In this document: one piece after another, positions 46,504 through 55,721 of the stretch
Layout of the letters: the number at the start of each line of letters is the position of its first letter
Numbering within the stretch: the first letter of the stretch is position 1
Assembly: GCF_009902005.1 (NCBI RefSeq)
Contig: NZ_WUTT01000001.1
Location: 685,601 to 749,600 of the forward strand
From: Halomonas alimentaria
GTDB lineage: Bacteria > Pseudomonadota > Gammaproteobacteria > Pseudomonadales > Halomonadaceae
Length of the DNA stretch: 64,000 bases
Reading direction: 5' to 3'
Position numbers and translations under genes: made by a program
The notes under the pieces: generated by a model
Seen by the model: only the letters and a program-made list of their open reading frames with translations
Database searches by the model: none
Told to the model about the DNA's origin: nothing

Positions 46504-47013
46504 TCAGTCGTCCTCGTCGTTGGTCGTGCCCCAGATCGCCTCGGCTTTTTTTGATAGGGCCAGCAGTGCCGCCGTTTCAGCCAGGGCCTTGTCCTTGCGG
46601 TGCAGTTCGCGCTCCAGCTTGCGGAGCCGCTTCTGCTCCGCTTTGCGCGCCTGACGGTGCTGCTTGGCCTGCGCTGCCGCGTCCTCGTTGGCGTTCATGC
46701 AGGCATCCCGCCAGGCCTCCACCTGCTCGGGGTAGAGCCCACGCTCGCGGCAGTAGGTGCTGAGTTCAGCCTCGTTCATCGGGGCCGTCTCCAGGACGAT
46801 CTGGAACTTCTCCTGGCTGGTCCACTGATCGGGCTTGGTGGAACGTGATGGCAAAACCTGTCCTCGTGATCTGGCCTGTTTCCGCCAATTGTAGCGGGTT
46901 GTCGCTGTGATGCCTTCCTGCTCGGCCAGTTCCGGGATGGTCAGATTCATGGGCGGCGCCATCTTCTTGAGGATGGCTTCCTTACGCTCTGCGGGGTAAC
47001 GCACGTTGATCAC
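46504..47013 (-). CDS. IS3-family transposase OrfA
   Basis: This 169-aa protein carries the N-terminal helix-turn-helix of IS3-type OrfA (KMAPPMNLTIPELAEQEGITATTRYNWRKQAR) and a C-terminal coiled coil (RKLERELHRKDKALAETAALLALSKKAEAIWG) that mediates dimerisation. It lies directly upstream of OrfB. It is longer than typical OrfA because of an acidic middle segment. Confidence 0.88.
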   Translation of the reverse strand: MINVRYPAERKEAILKKMAPPMNLTIPELAEQEGITATTRYNWRKQARSRGQVLPSRSTKPDQWTSQEKFQIVLETAPMNEAELSTYCRERGLYPEQVEAWRDACMNANEDAAAQAKQHRQARKAEQKRLRKLERELHRKDKALAETAALLALSKKAEAIWGTTNDEDD

Positions 47014-47051
47014 CTCTCAATCCGTTTGGGTGACAACTACGTTGACGTATA

Positions 47052-47425
47052 GGGCATGCGCTTCAGTGTGCGGGCTATCTGTTGCGGTGACCAGTACTTG
47101 CGCAGCAGGTGGACCACCACCTCGAAGAGCTCTCCGTCTGGGTGCAGCTTGGGACGCTGTCGTGGCCGATGTCGCGTCAGACGAGCCCGATAGCCCGCGA
47201 GACCGGCATCGTAGCCCTTCTTGGGGTTGACCGTATGGCGAGCAATTTCTCTCGACACGGTGCTCGGCGCACGACCCAGGTGATTGGCAATGGCCCGGAT
47301 CGAATGCGTGGCTCGCATCATCATGATGGCGGCCCGGTCTTCAGCAGAAAGATGGCGATAGCAGTGGTTCATGGCAACACCGTACCTGATGGATCACGTG
47401 TTGCGCTTGGTCATTGAGACCGCCC
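47052..47425 (-). pseudogene. IS30 transposase 5' fragment (minus orientation)
   Basis: The minus-strand frame from 47372 encodes an intact IS30 N-terminus (MNHCYRHLSAEDRAAIMMMRATHSIRAIANHLGRAPSTVSREIARH), but is cut after 'QQIARTLKRM' where the IS3 element begins, ending in PYTST. The left terminal repeat lies at 47414-47425. About two thirds of the transposase, including the DDE residues, is gone. Confidence 0.85.
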
Positions 47426-47546
47426 AGGTAAGGGCCGGCCTGCCCCGCTTCTTCTTCCCTTTTTTAAGAGATTTAGTGATTAATTTTCGCTGTGTTTATT
47501 TATAAAAATACCCGAAACTTATCTTGGCGCTGTTATATTTGGCCTG

Positions 47547-48362
47547 TTAAAGATGACAGATAGCGCAACCATCGACTTCGTCTGGTGCCTTCACGTCATA
47601 CTGACGGGGATCTTTTTCAAGATCCTCAAGAGTGCGTCCTTCGACCCAGGTGAATTGCGCACCGTTAACAGGATTCTCATACATCTTGGCGCGAGCGAAG
47701 AGATCGGGGTGGTTGCGCTTAAGCGCCTGCCACTCGCCTTTTTGCTGGTAGAAACAAAAGTAACAGCCAGAACGCGAGCGCCAGTTGTAGTACTTTGGCA
47801 GACCGAGCCCTGATTCTTCCAACAGACGCTGGATGTCTGTCAGTCCCATCTTGTGCTCTTTGAATGGATAGATAGGCAAAATGTTAGGTTTGTCAGAGAG
47901 AGCAGGCGGTTTCTTCGACTGCTGTGTGTAGCCTTCACGATTCTCGTCGTGGCGAATGCCGATGTAACTATATGCGGTATTGGCCCCAACATAGTCCTCG
48001 AATGGCTGGATCTTGAGTACGCGGGTGCACCAGCGCGAGCGGGGGCTCGGGAGGTAGCCACCATAGACTTCGAGCCAAAGGTCAAAAGGGTTACGGTTAC
48101 CTTTTTTCTTTGCGCCGAGCTTGTCAAGTGCATTGAGTCGGACAATCTCGGTGCCGAGTACTGCCTCAAGTCGCTCGAGGTATTCGTCTGTTTCCGGTAG
48201 TTCGACGCCGGTATCACAAAATACGTATTCGACGGGAAGCTCAGGGTAATGCTCACGCATAAAGAGCGCGAGTGCTGTTGAGTCTTTACCACCGGATAGG
48301 CTGACGATATGTTTGACGCTTGTATCGTTAGCTTTGGCTAAGGCTTCTTCCAGAGTCGCCAT
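47547..48362 (-). CDS. sspD: SspD: PP-loop ATPase / PAPS-reductase-like sulfur transferase
   Basis: This 271-aa protein belongs to the adenine-nucleotide alpha-hydrolase/phosphoadenosine phosphosulfate reductase family, like DndC. The PP-loop SGGKDS lies at residues 23-28, followed by 'CDTGVELPETDEYL'. Cys pairs CYFC (about 214-217) and the C-terminal CAIC probably hold an FeS cluster. In Ssp systems this protein takes part in inserting sulfur into the DNA backbone. It overlaps sspC by 35 bases and ends the minus-strand sspABCD operon. Its ATP-dependent partner is the sspC ATPase. Confidence 0.87.
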   Translation of the reverse strand: MATLEEALAKANDTSVKHIVSLSGGKDSTALALFMREHYPELPVEYVFCDTGVELPETDEYLERLEAVLGTEIVRLNALDKLGAKKKGNRNPFDLWLEVYGGYLPSPRSRWCTRVLKIQPFEDYVGANTAYSYIGIRHDENREGYTQQSKKPPALSDKPNILPIYPFKEHKMGLTDIQRLLEESGLGLPKYYNWRSRSGCYFCFYQQKGEWQALKRNHPDLFARAKMYENPVNGAQFTWVEGRTLEDLEKDPRQYDVKAPDEVDGCAICHL

Positions 48363-51300
48363 TTTCAGCCTCCTCAGTTTGATCTAGTAGATTGCGTAGC
48401 TGTGCTTGGGCATCAGAATGACCGATCAGCTGTGAAAGGTTGCCAATCAAGGTTTCTATGCGATAAGTGTACAGCTTTGCGATGGCAGCACGACCCTCTG
48501 CGCTCGGGGGATGATCGGAGTCGAGTGCGAGCGCGTGGGTTTCGATCTGGCCTACCAAAGCTGCGAAGTTGTTACGGAAGCGGACGAGGTCGCTGTCGGT
48601 CCAACGCTGCGGTTTTTTCTCAGCAACGATGGCAGCTAGCGCGTCGGCAAATGCGTAATCATTTGAGAACCGGGCCAGGGGCAGTGAGAGTAGCGCCTTT
48701 GCGAGACCTGAAAGCTGCTTACGAACATACGGCGGTAGGGTTTGGCGCCAGCGCTCAAATCTCGCCATTGTGCTGCTGTCTGGCGCGGCATCCGTTATAA
48801 GCCGGAGGTTGTCATCGACCGAAGCGAGGACGCTTTCACGATAGCGGTCGACGACGCTAGCCAGTCTACTTGTGGCAGAAGCAGCCCAACGAACTATACC
48901 GTCATAGTCCTTGCTATCAACTCCGGCGAGCTGCGGTAAACGGTGGAAGAATAATTGTACAGGACTGACCTCGCCGGTCAGCGAATGCTGTAGTCCGCGA
49001 ACGTCGGCTGGTACCTCAGAGGTGTCCAAGGCGCCGGGGGGGAGCATCACCCGCCAAGCCTCGACACCGTCATATACCGCACGAATCAAGTCACTTGCGC
49101 TAAAAATGTCGGCACCGAAGACTTCGCCAAGATTGATAAGATAGCGGCGTGTTTCCGAGTCGAGCATCATGACCCTCAGCGTGAAAGCACTCGGCTGGCG
49201 GCAAATGCTTTCGATATGCGTAGGAAGCAGATCCTCGAGATAGTCGCCTTTCTCATCGCTGATAGAGAGCGCAGAGGGGAAAGCCTTGAGCGCTGCCGCA
49301 AATAAAATTGGCATGACGCCATCGCGCATTCCATAGGGGGGCGCTGCTAGCTCAGAGAAGAAACCGGAAAGATCCTTAGGCTGCTCATCCGGGATAGTTA
49401 GAAGATCCTTGAACTTCTGCCAGACTTCGGCAAGCGCCGGGTCTGTTAGGTCTGTCGGCTGTTTATAGACGTAGACGTCCTCGCCATCGGTTGCTTTTTT
49501 ATATAAACCAGTATTGGAGAGTACCGTTCGAAAGATAGAGGCATCCGCGAACTCCCCGGCGATGCCGAGTCGTTCCTCACCATGGCGCTCCAGAATCCCC
49601 ATTATCACTTTGCGCCGTGCATTGACGAGTTGTGGCGACGGTTTGTGGCGTACGATCATCTCATTCTTGATGACTGGAGTACATCTGAAGAGGTTCTCGC
49701 AGATATCGGATAGTGTGGTTAACAGATCTGCGCGATCTGCGATATGAAGCGCTTCACCACCATTAAACCAAAGAGCCTCAAATCCTGGTTGGGTGAGCCG
49801 GGTGAGCTGGTTGTGCAGATGGATCTGAGTCTCATCAAGCATCTGCTGTAGTTCTGTGCTGATGAGTGGGTCTTCGGCGAGAAGTGCCTCATCATCCTGC
49901 ATTCGGGTCAAGCAAATCAGTTCCGCCGCTGCGACACGGATATCGATCATCTCGTTTGGTACCACGATGACCGTCAGAGGATCATGATAATTTAATGCCG
50001 CCTGGCAAGCTGCATCGTAATCTTTCTCGTTCTGTGGCACGACGTAAAGAACACGACCATCGGCCTGCGCACCGTTTTGCGTCAAGCCATTTTTGCTGCT
50101 GATCAGATCTTGCGCAGGGATGAACTCACACTCGAAGTAGCGGCGGATACTGTACTTGTCATTGTAACGAACCGGCCGCCATACAGAAGGGCGAAACTCC
50201 TTGTTGAGCAGCGTGAGGATGTCGAAGTCGCCCTCAAGGCGCGCGAGCTCTTCCTCAAGGCGGCTGCGGAGATCGACATCGGTGCCGTGCCAGAGAGAGA
50301 CTTGATCGCTGCGGCGACGATGTAGTAGTAGCTTACGTTCGATTAGTTGTTCGATAGTGCGCTTAGCTGCTGGAGTATCACCGAGCGCGAACTCTAACAA
50401 TGCGCGACTGACACGGCTGCGCTCGCCCGAGAGACCGAGTTCGAGGATGCTTGCTGTCTTTAGGGCGCGGGCCTCGAGCTTGTCGTCGACTTTAGAGAGC
50501 GCGCTTTCGGTTTCGAGCCACTTACGATACGTACCGCCGACGCCAGTATCGGCCTGCATTGCGACCGCGAAGTAGTCATATAAATGTTCAGGCGTAACTG
50601 ATTGTTCTAAATCCGCTGAGAGCACAAAACCAAAGAGAGTGCGCTCATGCTGTGCGGCACGGGCGGCAAGGCGTGGCAAGATATGGAGCGCAGCCGGATG
50701 AAGGGGGTACGCGCGTGAAAGCAGGTCTGGAAGTTCGCCTTCAAGGTCAGTCAGTAAACCCACTTCTAGGGCCCGGTCGGCGATGTGCTCGTCGGAGTGT
50801 GAAAGTGACAGCTCGCGCGGTTTTTGCGAGTCGACAATATTGCCTATCAGACGGTACAGTTCGCGGCTGTCATCAACGTACTGGATGGGCTCGAAGCGGC
50901 CTTCGATCTTGCGCCATTCGCCCAGCATGGATTGGCTGAGGCCCGTCGCGTATTGCAGCAGTCCTTGATGCATGAGGAGGCCGAGCGTGACCGGTAATTT
51001 CTGAGTGCGTGCTGCGTACTCGGCCAAAGTCTGAATATCAGCCAGACGCTGGGGGTGGCCACTGCGGATGAGCTGTTCGACATGGCGGCCAAACTCATCC
51101 CATAGGATGACCACACGATCAATTAGGCATGGCTCGGAGTTTGAGAGTGTGCTTTTGTCCTTGAGATAATCCAAGACCGCAAGCGCTCCGGCGATACCGC
51201 TGGCATCCATCTGCTTGAGTGGTTGGGCAATCTCTTGCATCCCCAAGCGCTGCAGTGAAGCGCACGCAGCATCGCGTATGGCGAGGCCAACGTCTTGTAT

Positions 51301-51648
51301 GGCACCTTCGAGCGCAATCACAACACCATGGGTATTTCCATGAGCCAGCCGCTTCTGAGCAAAGTCGCCGAGCTGTGGCTCAACCCGTTGCAGGCGCTGG
51401 CCCACCGCCTCGAGTGTCGTCCAGGCGTGCTTGCGATTTTCCACTAACTGTAGGAGGTAGGTGGCGCTGATGGATTTTCCCGAACCGTACGGGGCGATAA
51501 CGAAAAAAGCGCGACTATCACTATGGCCGCTGACGCCTCGCAGGAAGGCAATGGCCTTGGACGTGGGCTCGTAGTGGCCGATACGCTCAGGTTCGCTAGC
51601 GTCGAAGACGACGTTGATGGAACGCAGAAATGGGGTTTCTTGTTGCAT
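48328..51648 (-). CDS. sspC: SspC: large P-loop ATPase
   Basis: This 1106-aa protein has Walker A APYGSGKS (residues 52-59) near its N-terminus and a Walker B-like 'DRVVILWDEFGRHVEQ' (about residues 193-208). The rest is helical without recognised nuclease motifs. Size, neighbours and N-terminal ATPase match the SspC proteins of Ssp phosphorothioation systems. The ATG at 51648 lies two bases before the stop of sspB; an in-frame start further upstream would overlap sspB. It was considered as a BREX-like ATPase, but the flanking cysteine desulfurase, DUF4007 and PAPS-reductase genes decide for Ssp. Confidence 0.82.
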   Translation of the reverse strand: MQQETPFLRSINVVFDASEPERIGHYEPTSKAIAFLRGVSGHSDSRAFFVIAPYGSGKSISATYLLQLVENRKHAWTTLEAVGQRLQRVEPQLGDFAQKRLAHGNTHGVVIALEGAIQDVGLAIRDAACASLQRLGMQEIAQPLKQMDASGIAGALAVLDYLKDKSTLSNSEPCLIDRVVILWDEFGRHVEQLIRSGHPQRLADIQTLAEYAARTQKLPVTLGLLMHQGLLQYATGLSQSMLGEWRKIEGRFEPIQYVDDSRELYRLIGNIVDSQKPRELSLSHSDEHIADRALEVGLLTDLEGELPDLLSRAYPLHPAALHILPRLAARAAQHERTLFGFVLSADLEQSVTPEHLYDYFAVAMQADTGVGGTYRKWLETESALSKVDDKLEARALKTASILELGLSGERSRVSRALLEFALGDTPAAKRTIEQLIERKLLLHRRRSDQVSLWHGTDVDLRSRLEEELARLEGDFDILTLLNKEFRPSVWRPVRYNDKYSIRRYFECEFIPAQDLISSKNGLTQNGAQADGRVLYVVPQNEKDYDAACQAALNYHDPLTVIVVPNEMIDIRVAAAELICLTRMQDDEALLAEDPLISTELQQMLDETQIHLHNQLTRLTQPGFEALWFNGGEALHIADRADLLTTLSDICENLFRCTPVIKNEMIVRHKPSPQLVNARRKVIMGILERHGEERLGIAGEFADASIFRTVLSNTGLYKKATDGEDVYVYKQPTDLTDPALAEVWQKFKDLLTIPDEQPKDLSGFFSELAAPPYGMRDGVMPILFAAALKAFPSALSISDEKGDYLEDLLPTHIESICRQPSAFTLRVMMLDSETRRYLINLGEVFGADIFSASDLIRAVYDGVEAWRVMLPPGALDTSEVPADVRGLQHSLTGEVSPVQLFFHRLPQLAGVDSKDYDGIVRWAASATSRLASVVDRYRESVLASVDDNLRLITDAAPDSSTMARFERWRQTLPPYVRKQLSGLAKALLSLPLARFSNDYAFADALAAIVAEKKPQRWTDSDLVRFRNNFAALVGQIETHALALDSDHPPSAEGRAAIAKLYTYRIETLIGNLSQLIGHSDAQAQLRNLLDQTEEAENGDSGRSLSQS

Positions 51649-51650
51649 GG

Positions 51651-52553
51651 CTATGCTGCGACTCCCTGAGCTTGGGTTCGGTGGTAATAGGCTTCGAGCC
51701 ACTCAATGGGAGCGTGTGCGGCAACATGTAGCTTGCGCTCTCCGGCTGAGCTGATCACCCTTACGGTGCCCTCTGAAAGTTCCGCCTCTGCCTTTTCGAC
51801 GACATCGATAAAAGCATCGAGACCGAGCTGTAGACAACGGCCAAGCCCACCTTCAACGAAACAAGCCTCCCGCAACGGTAAGCCTCCTTCCTTTAGCGCA
51901 CCGCTTACGCATAATGCATAGCCGAGCATTTCCACAGGAATTGTGGCGACTTCTAGCTCATTACGCCGATACATGTGCGAGTCACGGAAGTAGGTCAGGA
52001 GACCCAGGCGCCGGAAGGGGGAGTCGGAGGCATCTTCTGGATCAGCGTGTTCATTCGGAACAGGCACAGCGTAGGTAGAGAGCAAGCAGGCGACATCGCG
52101 TTGCAAAGTTTTCAGGACCGGCGAGCGCTGCTGTGAGGCATCTAGATGACGCTTCAGGGCCTCTGAACAGGCAATCCGATCGAAGCGTTGAGCACTGTAA
52201 CGAGAGAAAAACCAGTGCCAACTCTGGGCCTCATCCGGATTGTTCACGAGATTGATATGTAGTGCGATCCAGGTGCCGATCTGCAGGAAGTATCTGTCAT
52301 GTTTCAAAATCAGCCTGCCAAGCTCGGTGGGCACCAAAATCTTGCTCTTCTTTCCCTTTTGTCCAGGTTGCGTCTTAGCTAGCCCGGTAGCAATGAGCCA
52401 ATGGCGAATTGATTTAGCCATATTACGGCCTACCCCTAGAGTGTCAGCAACATAGGGGTCGCTGAACGCTTCTTCTTTGTCCTCGATCAGAGTTAGGCCC
52501 TTATGGAGCCAACCTTCGCGGACGGGAAACGTCTCGTGTCCGCCAAATCTCAT
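51651..52553 (-). CDS. sspB: SspB: DUF4007 protein, probable DNA nickase
   Basis: This 300-aa protein begins MRFGGHETFPVREGWLHKGL, the DUF4007 signature. A HTH-like segment (ADTLGVGRNMAKSIRHWLIATGLA) follows. In published Ssp systems SspB introduces the single-strand nick needed for phosphorothioation; that role is taken from the family, not read from catalytic residues here. The ATG overlaps the stop of sspA by three bases, so the operon is tightly coupled. Confidence 0.83.
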   Translation of the reverse strand: MRFGGHETFPVREGWLHKGLTLIEDKEEAFSDPYVADTLGVGRNMAKSIRHWLIATGLAKTQPGQKGKKSKILVPTELGRLILKHDRYFLQIGTWIALHINLVNNPDEAQSWHWFFSRYSAQRFDRIACSEALKRHLDASQQRSPVLKTLQRDVACLLSTYAVPVPNEHADPEDASDSPFRRLGLLTYFRDSHMYRRNELEVATIPVEMLGYALCVSGALKEGGLPLREACFVEGGLGRCLQLGLDAFIDVVEKAEAELSEGTVRVISSAGERKLHVAAHAPIEWLEAYYHRTQAQGVAA

Positions 52554-53704
52554 GCGAAAATCCTCTTCAGATGCTCGGCTTCGGCAGCGACAATGGTCGC
52601 GGCGAGCTCCGCTTCTTGATGTGTATTAGTAACTCCGAACGAAAAGCGAACGCTAGCGTATGCCTGGGCCTCACTCAGGCCCATTGCACGCAGAACGTGG
52701 GAAGGCTCTGGTCGGCCGGTTGTACAGGCAGAGCTTTGCGAACAGTAGATGCCTAACGTATCAAGGCGGCCAACTAATGCTTGCCCGTCGATGCCCTCGA
52801 AGCAAAGATTCGATGTGTTACAGACTCGCTTATCGCGGTTCCCATTGATGCGCACCCATGAGCATCGGTCCAGCACTGTCTTCTCAAAGATGTCACGAAG
52901 TTCAGCCATATGAGCAATTGCTTCATGGTGTTTGTTGTAACGAAGCTCGAGTGCACGCTGCATCCCGGCGATACCGGCCGTATTTTCGGTGCCGGCATGC
53001 CAACCGTCTTGTTGGCCACCTCCGATACAAAGAGGATCGATTAGCGCTGTTTGCCGTGCGTAGAGGGCGCCAACGCCGGCTGGACCATTGAACTTATGGG
53101 CAGTCAGACTTAGGAAGTCGGGGTCTAGATCCCCTATAACATTTGTATCGATTTTTCCTATTGCTTGAGCCGCGTCGATATGCAAGAGCGCACCATGCTC
53201 GCGCGCTAGAGCGGTAATCTCTCGGATCGGTTGAATAACACCGGTTTCATTATTGATCCATTGAATGGAGACAGCCGCATGGCGGTGGGCCAACAGTTGC
53301 TGACGCAGTACGCACAAATCTACCTCACCCTCTGAGGTGGCCGTGATGACTTTTGTAGGTAACCCCTCATCTTGTAGACGCGTTGCACAGCTTAAGATTG
53401 ATGAATGCTCGATCGCGTTCGTGATGATGCAACTACCATGACGAGCGAGAGAGCGTAGGGCGAGGTTGTTCGCCTCCGTGCCACTTCCAGTAAAAATGAA
53501 TTGCTCATCAGGGGTGCCGAGATACCCTTGTAGCCTCTCGCGTGCGCGCCGCAGGAGACGACGTGCCGGCTCGCCCTGCCGATGTCCGCTCGACGGGTTG
53601 CCGTAGGCGGTACGGAGAGCCTCGCACACCGCTTCGACCACCTCCGGTAGAGGAGGGGTCGTGGCGTTGTGGTCCAAGTAGATTTGCTGTGCGGGCTTTT
53701 TCAT
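52550..53704 (-). CDS. sspA: SspA: PLP-dependent cysteine desulfurase
   Basis: This 384-aa NifS/IscS-like enzyme supplies sulfur for phosphorothioation. It starts QQIYLDHNATTPPLPEV. PLP contacts are EANNLAL (about 78-84), NNETGV, DAAQAIGK and the Schiff-base Lys204 (LTAHKFNGP). The mobile-loop catalytic Cys327 lies in SSACTTG. It heads the sspABCD operon. In-frame starts at 53752 and 53767 would add a basic extension with no family similarity. No other isc or nif genes are adjacent, fitting a dedicated system enzyme. Confidence 0.9.
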   Translation of the reverse strand: MKKPAQQIYLDHNATTPPLPEVVEAVCEALRTAYGNPSSGHRQGEPARRLLRRARERLQGYLGTPDEQFIFTGSGTEANNLALRSLARHGSCIITNAIEHSSILSCATRLQDEGLPTKVITATSEGEVDLCVLRQQLLAHRHAAVSIQWINNETGVIQPIREITALAREHGALLHIDAAQAIGKIDTNVIGDLDPDFLSLTAHKFNGPAGVGALYARQTALIDPLCIGGGQQDGWHAGTENTAGIAGMQRALELRYNKHHEAIAHMAELRDIFEKTVLDRCSWVRINGNRDKRVCNTSNLCFEGIDGQALVGRLDTLGIYCSQSSACTTGRPEPSHVLRAMGLSEAQAYASVRFSFGVTNTHQEAELAATIVAAEAEHLKRIFA

Positions 53705-53825
53705 AGCTACAAAGGTATACGTTCTTTTTCTCCTGGACAAGGTCTTCCACATGCATCCAGCAGTCACCGTTGACGGGCATACCTACTGATTATGTTCTTG
53801 ATCTGTCGAGGTATCCTGTAGTTAA

Positions 53826-53839
53826 GTTATTGAAATAAC
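53826..53839. promoter_or_regulatory. Palindrome upstream of sspA
   Basis: GTTATT-GA-AATAAC is a perfect 6-bp inverted repeat with a 2-base centre, 122 bases upstream of the sspA start in an A+T-rich stretch. It could be an operator for the ssp operon; no regulator gene is adjacent. Confidence 0.35.
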
Positions 53840-53984
53840 AGGTATTAATTGCCTGATCCGGTTTTGACATCTGACGGAAGCCCTTCCTAGGCCTTCTGAC
53901 GTCAGCTCTCGGCTCGTGGTGTCGTCATCTGCTCACCGGGTAAACTCGGGTTATGTTCGTAATGCCTCCGGTAGTGTGCCGTCA

Positions 53985-54157
53985 CCTGCGCAGCGGACGC
54001 TCGTCCGTTGCAGTGGCTGGCGTAAGGTGGTGGTAGTTTGGTTGCAGACTTCAGCGATTCTACCATGTGCGTGCAATCAGTATAAGTGTGCAAGTACCTG
54101 ATATATCTATAAAAAACTTCGTAAAAAGTGCGGCCTTGAGTCGTCGTAAAACGGATT
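53985..54157 (+). repeat. Diverged copy of the island right-end arm
   Basis: This stretch aligns almost end to end with 61054-61227, the sequence just inside attR: shared CCTGyGCAGCGGAC, the TGGTnGnAGTTTGGTnGCAG tandem, CAGCGAwTC, the GTGTG..AATCAGTnnAA block, and the closing AAAACGGATT that begins the att core. Beyond ACGGATT the tRNA sequence is not kept. It looks like the fossil right end of an earlier integration. Confidence 0.75.
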
Positions 54158-54944
54158 TTTCTCGCCGTGTCAGCGGCCAGCCGACCTCGTAGGGCTCCCT
54201 CTGCATAACGTTCTCGGTCTGCAGTGTTTAGATCAGCAGACTGTCGTCACGGCGGCTCTCGGCCAGGATGCGATGATGCTGCCGGCATCGTGATGCTGCC
54301 AGCTTACGAACATCTCCCGGTTCACTCCCCAGCCCTCGGTCAAGGTGAAGTGAACTCCGAATCTGGCTGGCAACGGCCGCTAGCCGTTAGGTGCGCCGGG
54401 CAGCAGCGCCTCCACGGTAGGTATCGATAAATAGGGCTTCTCCAAGGTGGTCCGGATCTCGTCATCCGTGATCTACCGCCGTCACCTAGCCTTTCGGAAC
54501 CGCTCAATCAGGCCATTGGTGATGGACTCCAGGTCCTTGTATTTGGGGATCGGTCATCCAGGCGACCAGAGGTACGGCTTTGGTGCACTAGTGGGGGCAT
54601 CCGCATCGACGGCCCACAGCATCCAAGTGCTGTGATCTGTGGACCAGCCGCGCAAGACGTGGCACGCCATGCAGAGTTCGCGCATCTCCGGATTCAACCC
54701 CAGCGAGCTGGGGAGAACGCTCTGCAGACCCTCAACCATCCCCATGGCGCGGTGGCCTGATGTTGTCGGCGTTCAGCATCGCAGCCTCCCTGGGAAAGTC
54801 TGGCCCGCCAACGTCCGTGATGGGCCGATCATCAGTAACGGGATTGCCACCACTCGGCCATCTCTTCGGAGACCCCGTCTGGCTGGCGGGCCTCGAGTAC
54901 CATTCGGGTCAGGCTCTGTTGGTCCGGCGTCGGTCGACGTGCCA
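54158..54944. other. Decayed sequence, no gene
   Basis: No intact coding sequence is seen. On the minus strand, frames broken by stops read as fragments such as 'KYKDLESITNGLIERFRKAR' (about 54,490-54,545) and 'ITDDEIRTTLEKPYLSIPTVEALLPGAP', and a further piece 'VLEARQPDGVSEEMAEWWQS' (about 54,840-54,900). They look like remains of one or two genes but were not identified. G+C content is higher than in the neighbouring ssp genes. Confidence 0.6.
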
Positions 54945-55256
54945 CGCCCGCCGCGTCCTGTAGCTGGCGGATCTGCGGCGTCTCTTCCCAGGGTAGCCGG
55001 ATGTCCTCCTTACCCGAAGTGGCCATAGGTGGCGGTGTCGTAGTAGGGCTGAAACTGAAGCCCGAGGTTGTTGAGGATGCCGGCAATCGAAAGTTCGAAG
55101 GTCGGCAGTCTCGCGCTCGGTGCGCTCCGGCGTCTCATCGGGCACCGTGTCGGTGCCGTGGGTATAACCCCAGCAGTGAGACGGGGCCGGGGCGCCCGAT
55201 GGCATAGGACAGCTGCAGAGTGGCAAGCTGGGCCACCCCCGCCACCACTACTGCGA
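54945..55256 (-). pseudogene. metK 3' fragment with frameshifts
   Basis: On the minus strand three frames together give the C-terminal end of S-adenosylmethionine synthetase: 'QLSYAIGRPGPVSLL', then 'THGTDTVPDETPERTERE' and 'DLR', then 'YDTATYGHFG', 'EDIRLPWEETPQIRQLQDAAG'. E. coli MetK ends with the same order of blocks. At least two frameshifts break it, so it is nonfunctional. It is joined at about 55,256 to an IS256 transposase start. Confidence 0.75.
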
Positions 55257-55512
55257 TCACGCAACTTTAGCACCTGCACGCTGACATCCTCGACCCCGGT
55301 CTGAACTGTCCACTCGGGCAGAAAGCCGTTGCGGACCACGGCTTGGCACCCATCATCGAGCCGTTGCTCGGCATACTGTGCCAGGAAGGTGGCAGGTTCA
55401 GCCTCGAGGGTCTTGGCGATCACGTCACGGCCCCTTGGCGCAGCAGCTCGTGCAGCGGGTCAGCGACCTGGGGTTTTGGTTGCGAAAGAGCCCGGAGGGC
55501 AGAATTGGTCAT
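55256..55512 (-). pseudogene. IS256 transposase N-terminal fragment
   Basis: From ATG 55512 the minus strand reads the IS256 family start with 'DPLHELLRQGA', then after a one-base frameshift 'IAKTLEAEPATFLAQYAEQRLDDGCQAVVRNGFLPEWTVQTGVEDVSVQVLKLRDR'. This matches the conserved N-terminus of IS256-family transposases. The catalytic domain is missing; the sequence passes straight into a metK fragment. Confidence 0.75.
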
Positions 55513-55721
55513 GGCGTATCCGTTCGTGTTGATTGAGATCTTGGTCGCGATCAGTCAACAGGATATGCCACTCTTCCGACCTCCTCCCGTACACCAGAAA
55601 TCACCATGGCTCGAATTCATCGGAAACCGACGTCGAGTCTTATTGGTAATTCAGACCGCACTCCTTTGCTGCCAGCGGAGGATAACTCCTATAGCTCATT
55701 TGATCACTCGGGATCGTACAG

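Larger units (their letters stand above)
45409..47047 (-). mobile_element. IS3-family insertion sequence
   Basis: A two-gene IS3-type element bounded by imperfect inverted repeats: GTCAACATAGATGACAC at the left and, read on the opposite strand, GTCAACGTAGTTGTCAC at the right. Boundaries are accurate to a few bases. It is flanked on both sides by truncated IS30 left ends in opposite orientation. Confidence 0.85.

Noticed and set aside
47547..48362. sspD as assimilatory PAPS reductase (cysH)
   Set aside because: It lies in a defence operon without sulfate-assimilation genes, overlaps sspC, and has the Cys layout of DndC-like proteins.
48328..51648. Large ATPase as a BREX component
   Set aside because: The neighbours are cysteine desulfurase, DUF4007 and a PAPS-reductase-like protein; no BREX methylase or phosphatase is present.
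53752..53767. Upstream start for sspA
   Set aside because: The extension is basic and unrelated to cysteine desulfurases, while ATG 53704 aligns with the family start.
55010..55423. 137-residue minus-strand open frame as a real gene
   Set aside because: It is a run-through of IS256 and metK fragments in a single frame, as shown by the matches in neighbouring frames.
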